A DNA stretch of 64,000 nucleotides from Gigaspora rosea. Taxonomy: Eukaryota > Glomeromycota > Glomeromycetes > Diversisporales > Gigasporaceae. The notes under the pieces were generated by a model. That model did no database searches and was not told where the DNA came from. It saw nothing but the letters and a program-made list of their open reading frames with translations. Position numbers and translations under genes: made by a program. Position 1 is the stretch's first letter; the number at the start of each line of letters is the position of its first letter. Below are positions 63,127 through 64,000 of this stretch, in pieces. The stretch covers positions 540,550 through 604,549 of the forward strand of contig QKWP01000051.1 of the NCBI GenBank assembly GCA_003550325.1, given 5' to 3'.

Positions 63127-64000
63127 TTTATGCCAAGATCAACATCATAGGCAATGTCTTCAAATTCATGCCAAAAATGAGTAGTCTCTTCAAATTTAGC
63201 ATCTTTCGAAGAGACTTTTCCAGGACACACTTCATCCTGAGTGCATAAATAGTTGCAATAAAAAAAATGAAATGTAAAATAAAAAAACATTGTGCAATAA
63301 ATATTTAATTTTTTTTTAAAAAATAATATTTTTTATGATTATGAATGCAACGTTGTAAAAAAATGTTGTGTATTGATGAGTTTTAGAAAGCTTTTATTGT
63401 TTAAATACTGATTTGTTTTTGAATTAAGCTAAGTAAAACAAATTCCTTGATATACACCAATCTTTGAGGCCTTTAGTTGTTTATATAGCTTAGTGTAAAT
63501 TAGAATTTTTGTATGTAGTTATTCACTTGCTATTTATATGGCTTGGTGTGAAAATTAGAATTTTTACATGTAGTTTTCACTTGCTATTTATATGACTTGG
63601 TGTTAAAATTAGAATTTTACATGTAGTTATTCATTTACTATTAATATGGCTTAGTGTGAAAATTAAAAATTTTATATGTAGTTATTCACCTGCTATTTAT
63701 ATTTATATGGCTTAGTGTGAAATTAAAAAATTTTATATGTGGTTATTCATTTGCTTTTTCTATGGCTTAGTATGAAAATTTAAAAATTTTATATGTAGTT
63801 ATTTACTTGCATAGTTTTTCTTTGTTCAGGTATTTTAACTATTAATCTTGTCATGGCTGAAGCTGAATATTAATTAATAACTTATAAGTGATGCCAAAGG
63901 AAAACTTGCAAATCATTTTTAAATATTTATTTTAATATAAAACTAGTATATTAATACTTAAGATTTTATTATCATTTGGATCAAAAAATTAGAATAATAT
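63127..64000. repeat. Segmental duplication of the FAD-oxidase 5' end and upstream region
   Basis: From AAGATCAACATCATAGGCAA (matches about 26238) through the first codons of the oxidase, AAATAATATTTTTTATGATT, the minisatellite (about 63510-63820) and TTTGTTCAGGTATTTTAACT up to the window end, it follows 26236-27170 in the same orientation, at roughly 85-90% identity by eye. It abuts the RalGAP-like fragment at 63126/63127. Confidence 0.85.
63510..63820. repeat. Minisatellite copy within the segmental duplication
   Basis: Head-to-tail units of TTCACTTGCTATTTATATGG then CTTGGTGTGAAAATTAGAAT, about six, matching 26640-26940 but with more variation between units. Confidence 0.8.

Overview
The window reads as nuclear DNA of an arbuscular mycorrhizal (Glomeromycotina, Rhizophagus-like) fungus. 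This is an inference from AT-rich sequence packed with transposon remnants, short introns with GTATGT-type donors, Sel1-repeat proteins, a Sel1-repeat/protein-kinase fusion whose DFG motif is DLG, and decayed kinase N-termini with the WTSGD / EWIPF signature. No species assignment can be proven from the window alone.

Region 1 (about 1.9-22.3 kb) is the most unusual part: a roughly 20 kb, strictly plus-strand, A-rich, virus-like retroelement fossil. In order it holds small single-pass membrane proteins, gag-like parts with CCHC knuckles, a retropepsin-like part, an endonuclease IV (Nfo)-like AP endonuclease, Lys/Glu-rich coiled-coil proteins, a beta-rich linker, Ty3-type reverse transcriptase and RNase H, and then, where a retroviral integrase is expected, an IS1595/Merlin-type DDE transposase. 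After that come a second CCHC array, a zinc-ribbon/coiled-coil protein, a Zn2Cys6-like cluster, a tandem family of small proteins sharing an L-[TN]-I-[YH]-N-C motif, a Nudix hydrolase and a polypurine tract. Many ORFs abut or overlap stop-to-start, as in compact viral genomes. The core is broken (of the order of ten or more breaks), while most accessory ORFs look whole. An approximately 470 bp direct repeat (about 94% identical by eye) flanks it.

Region 2 (23.4-32 kb) has MITEs, a dead berberine-bridge-type FAD oxidase gene, a minisatellite, an old interspersed repeat split by a hAT-like insertion, and a 2.4 kb hAT-type transposon (8-bp target duplication) that has captured three tandem pieces of kinase-like genes.

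Region 3 (32-46 kb) is gene-poor. It carries a Sel1-repeat gene with one internal stop (34.0-35.0 kb) and one apparently intact two-exon Sel1-repeat/kinase gene (40.4-42.4 kb), the best candidate for a working host gene here.

Region 4 (46-59.7 kb) is a transposon graveyard: a TA-flanked TIR element with nested palindromes, a decayed Merlin transposase gene, several hAT-type elements with 8-bp duplications, a palindrome with telomere-like repeats that runs into a 966-base assembly gap, and a 1.4 kb foldback element with a 9-bp duplication.

Region 5 (59.7-64 kb) is a multi-exon RalGAP-like gene fragment with no visible catalytic GAP domain. It is interrupted by a 459 bp MITE and joined at its 5' side to a duplicated copy of the start and upstream region of the FAD oxidase gene from Region 2.

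No rRNA, tRNA or CRISPR array was recognised.
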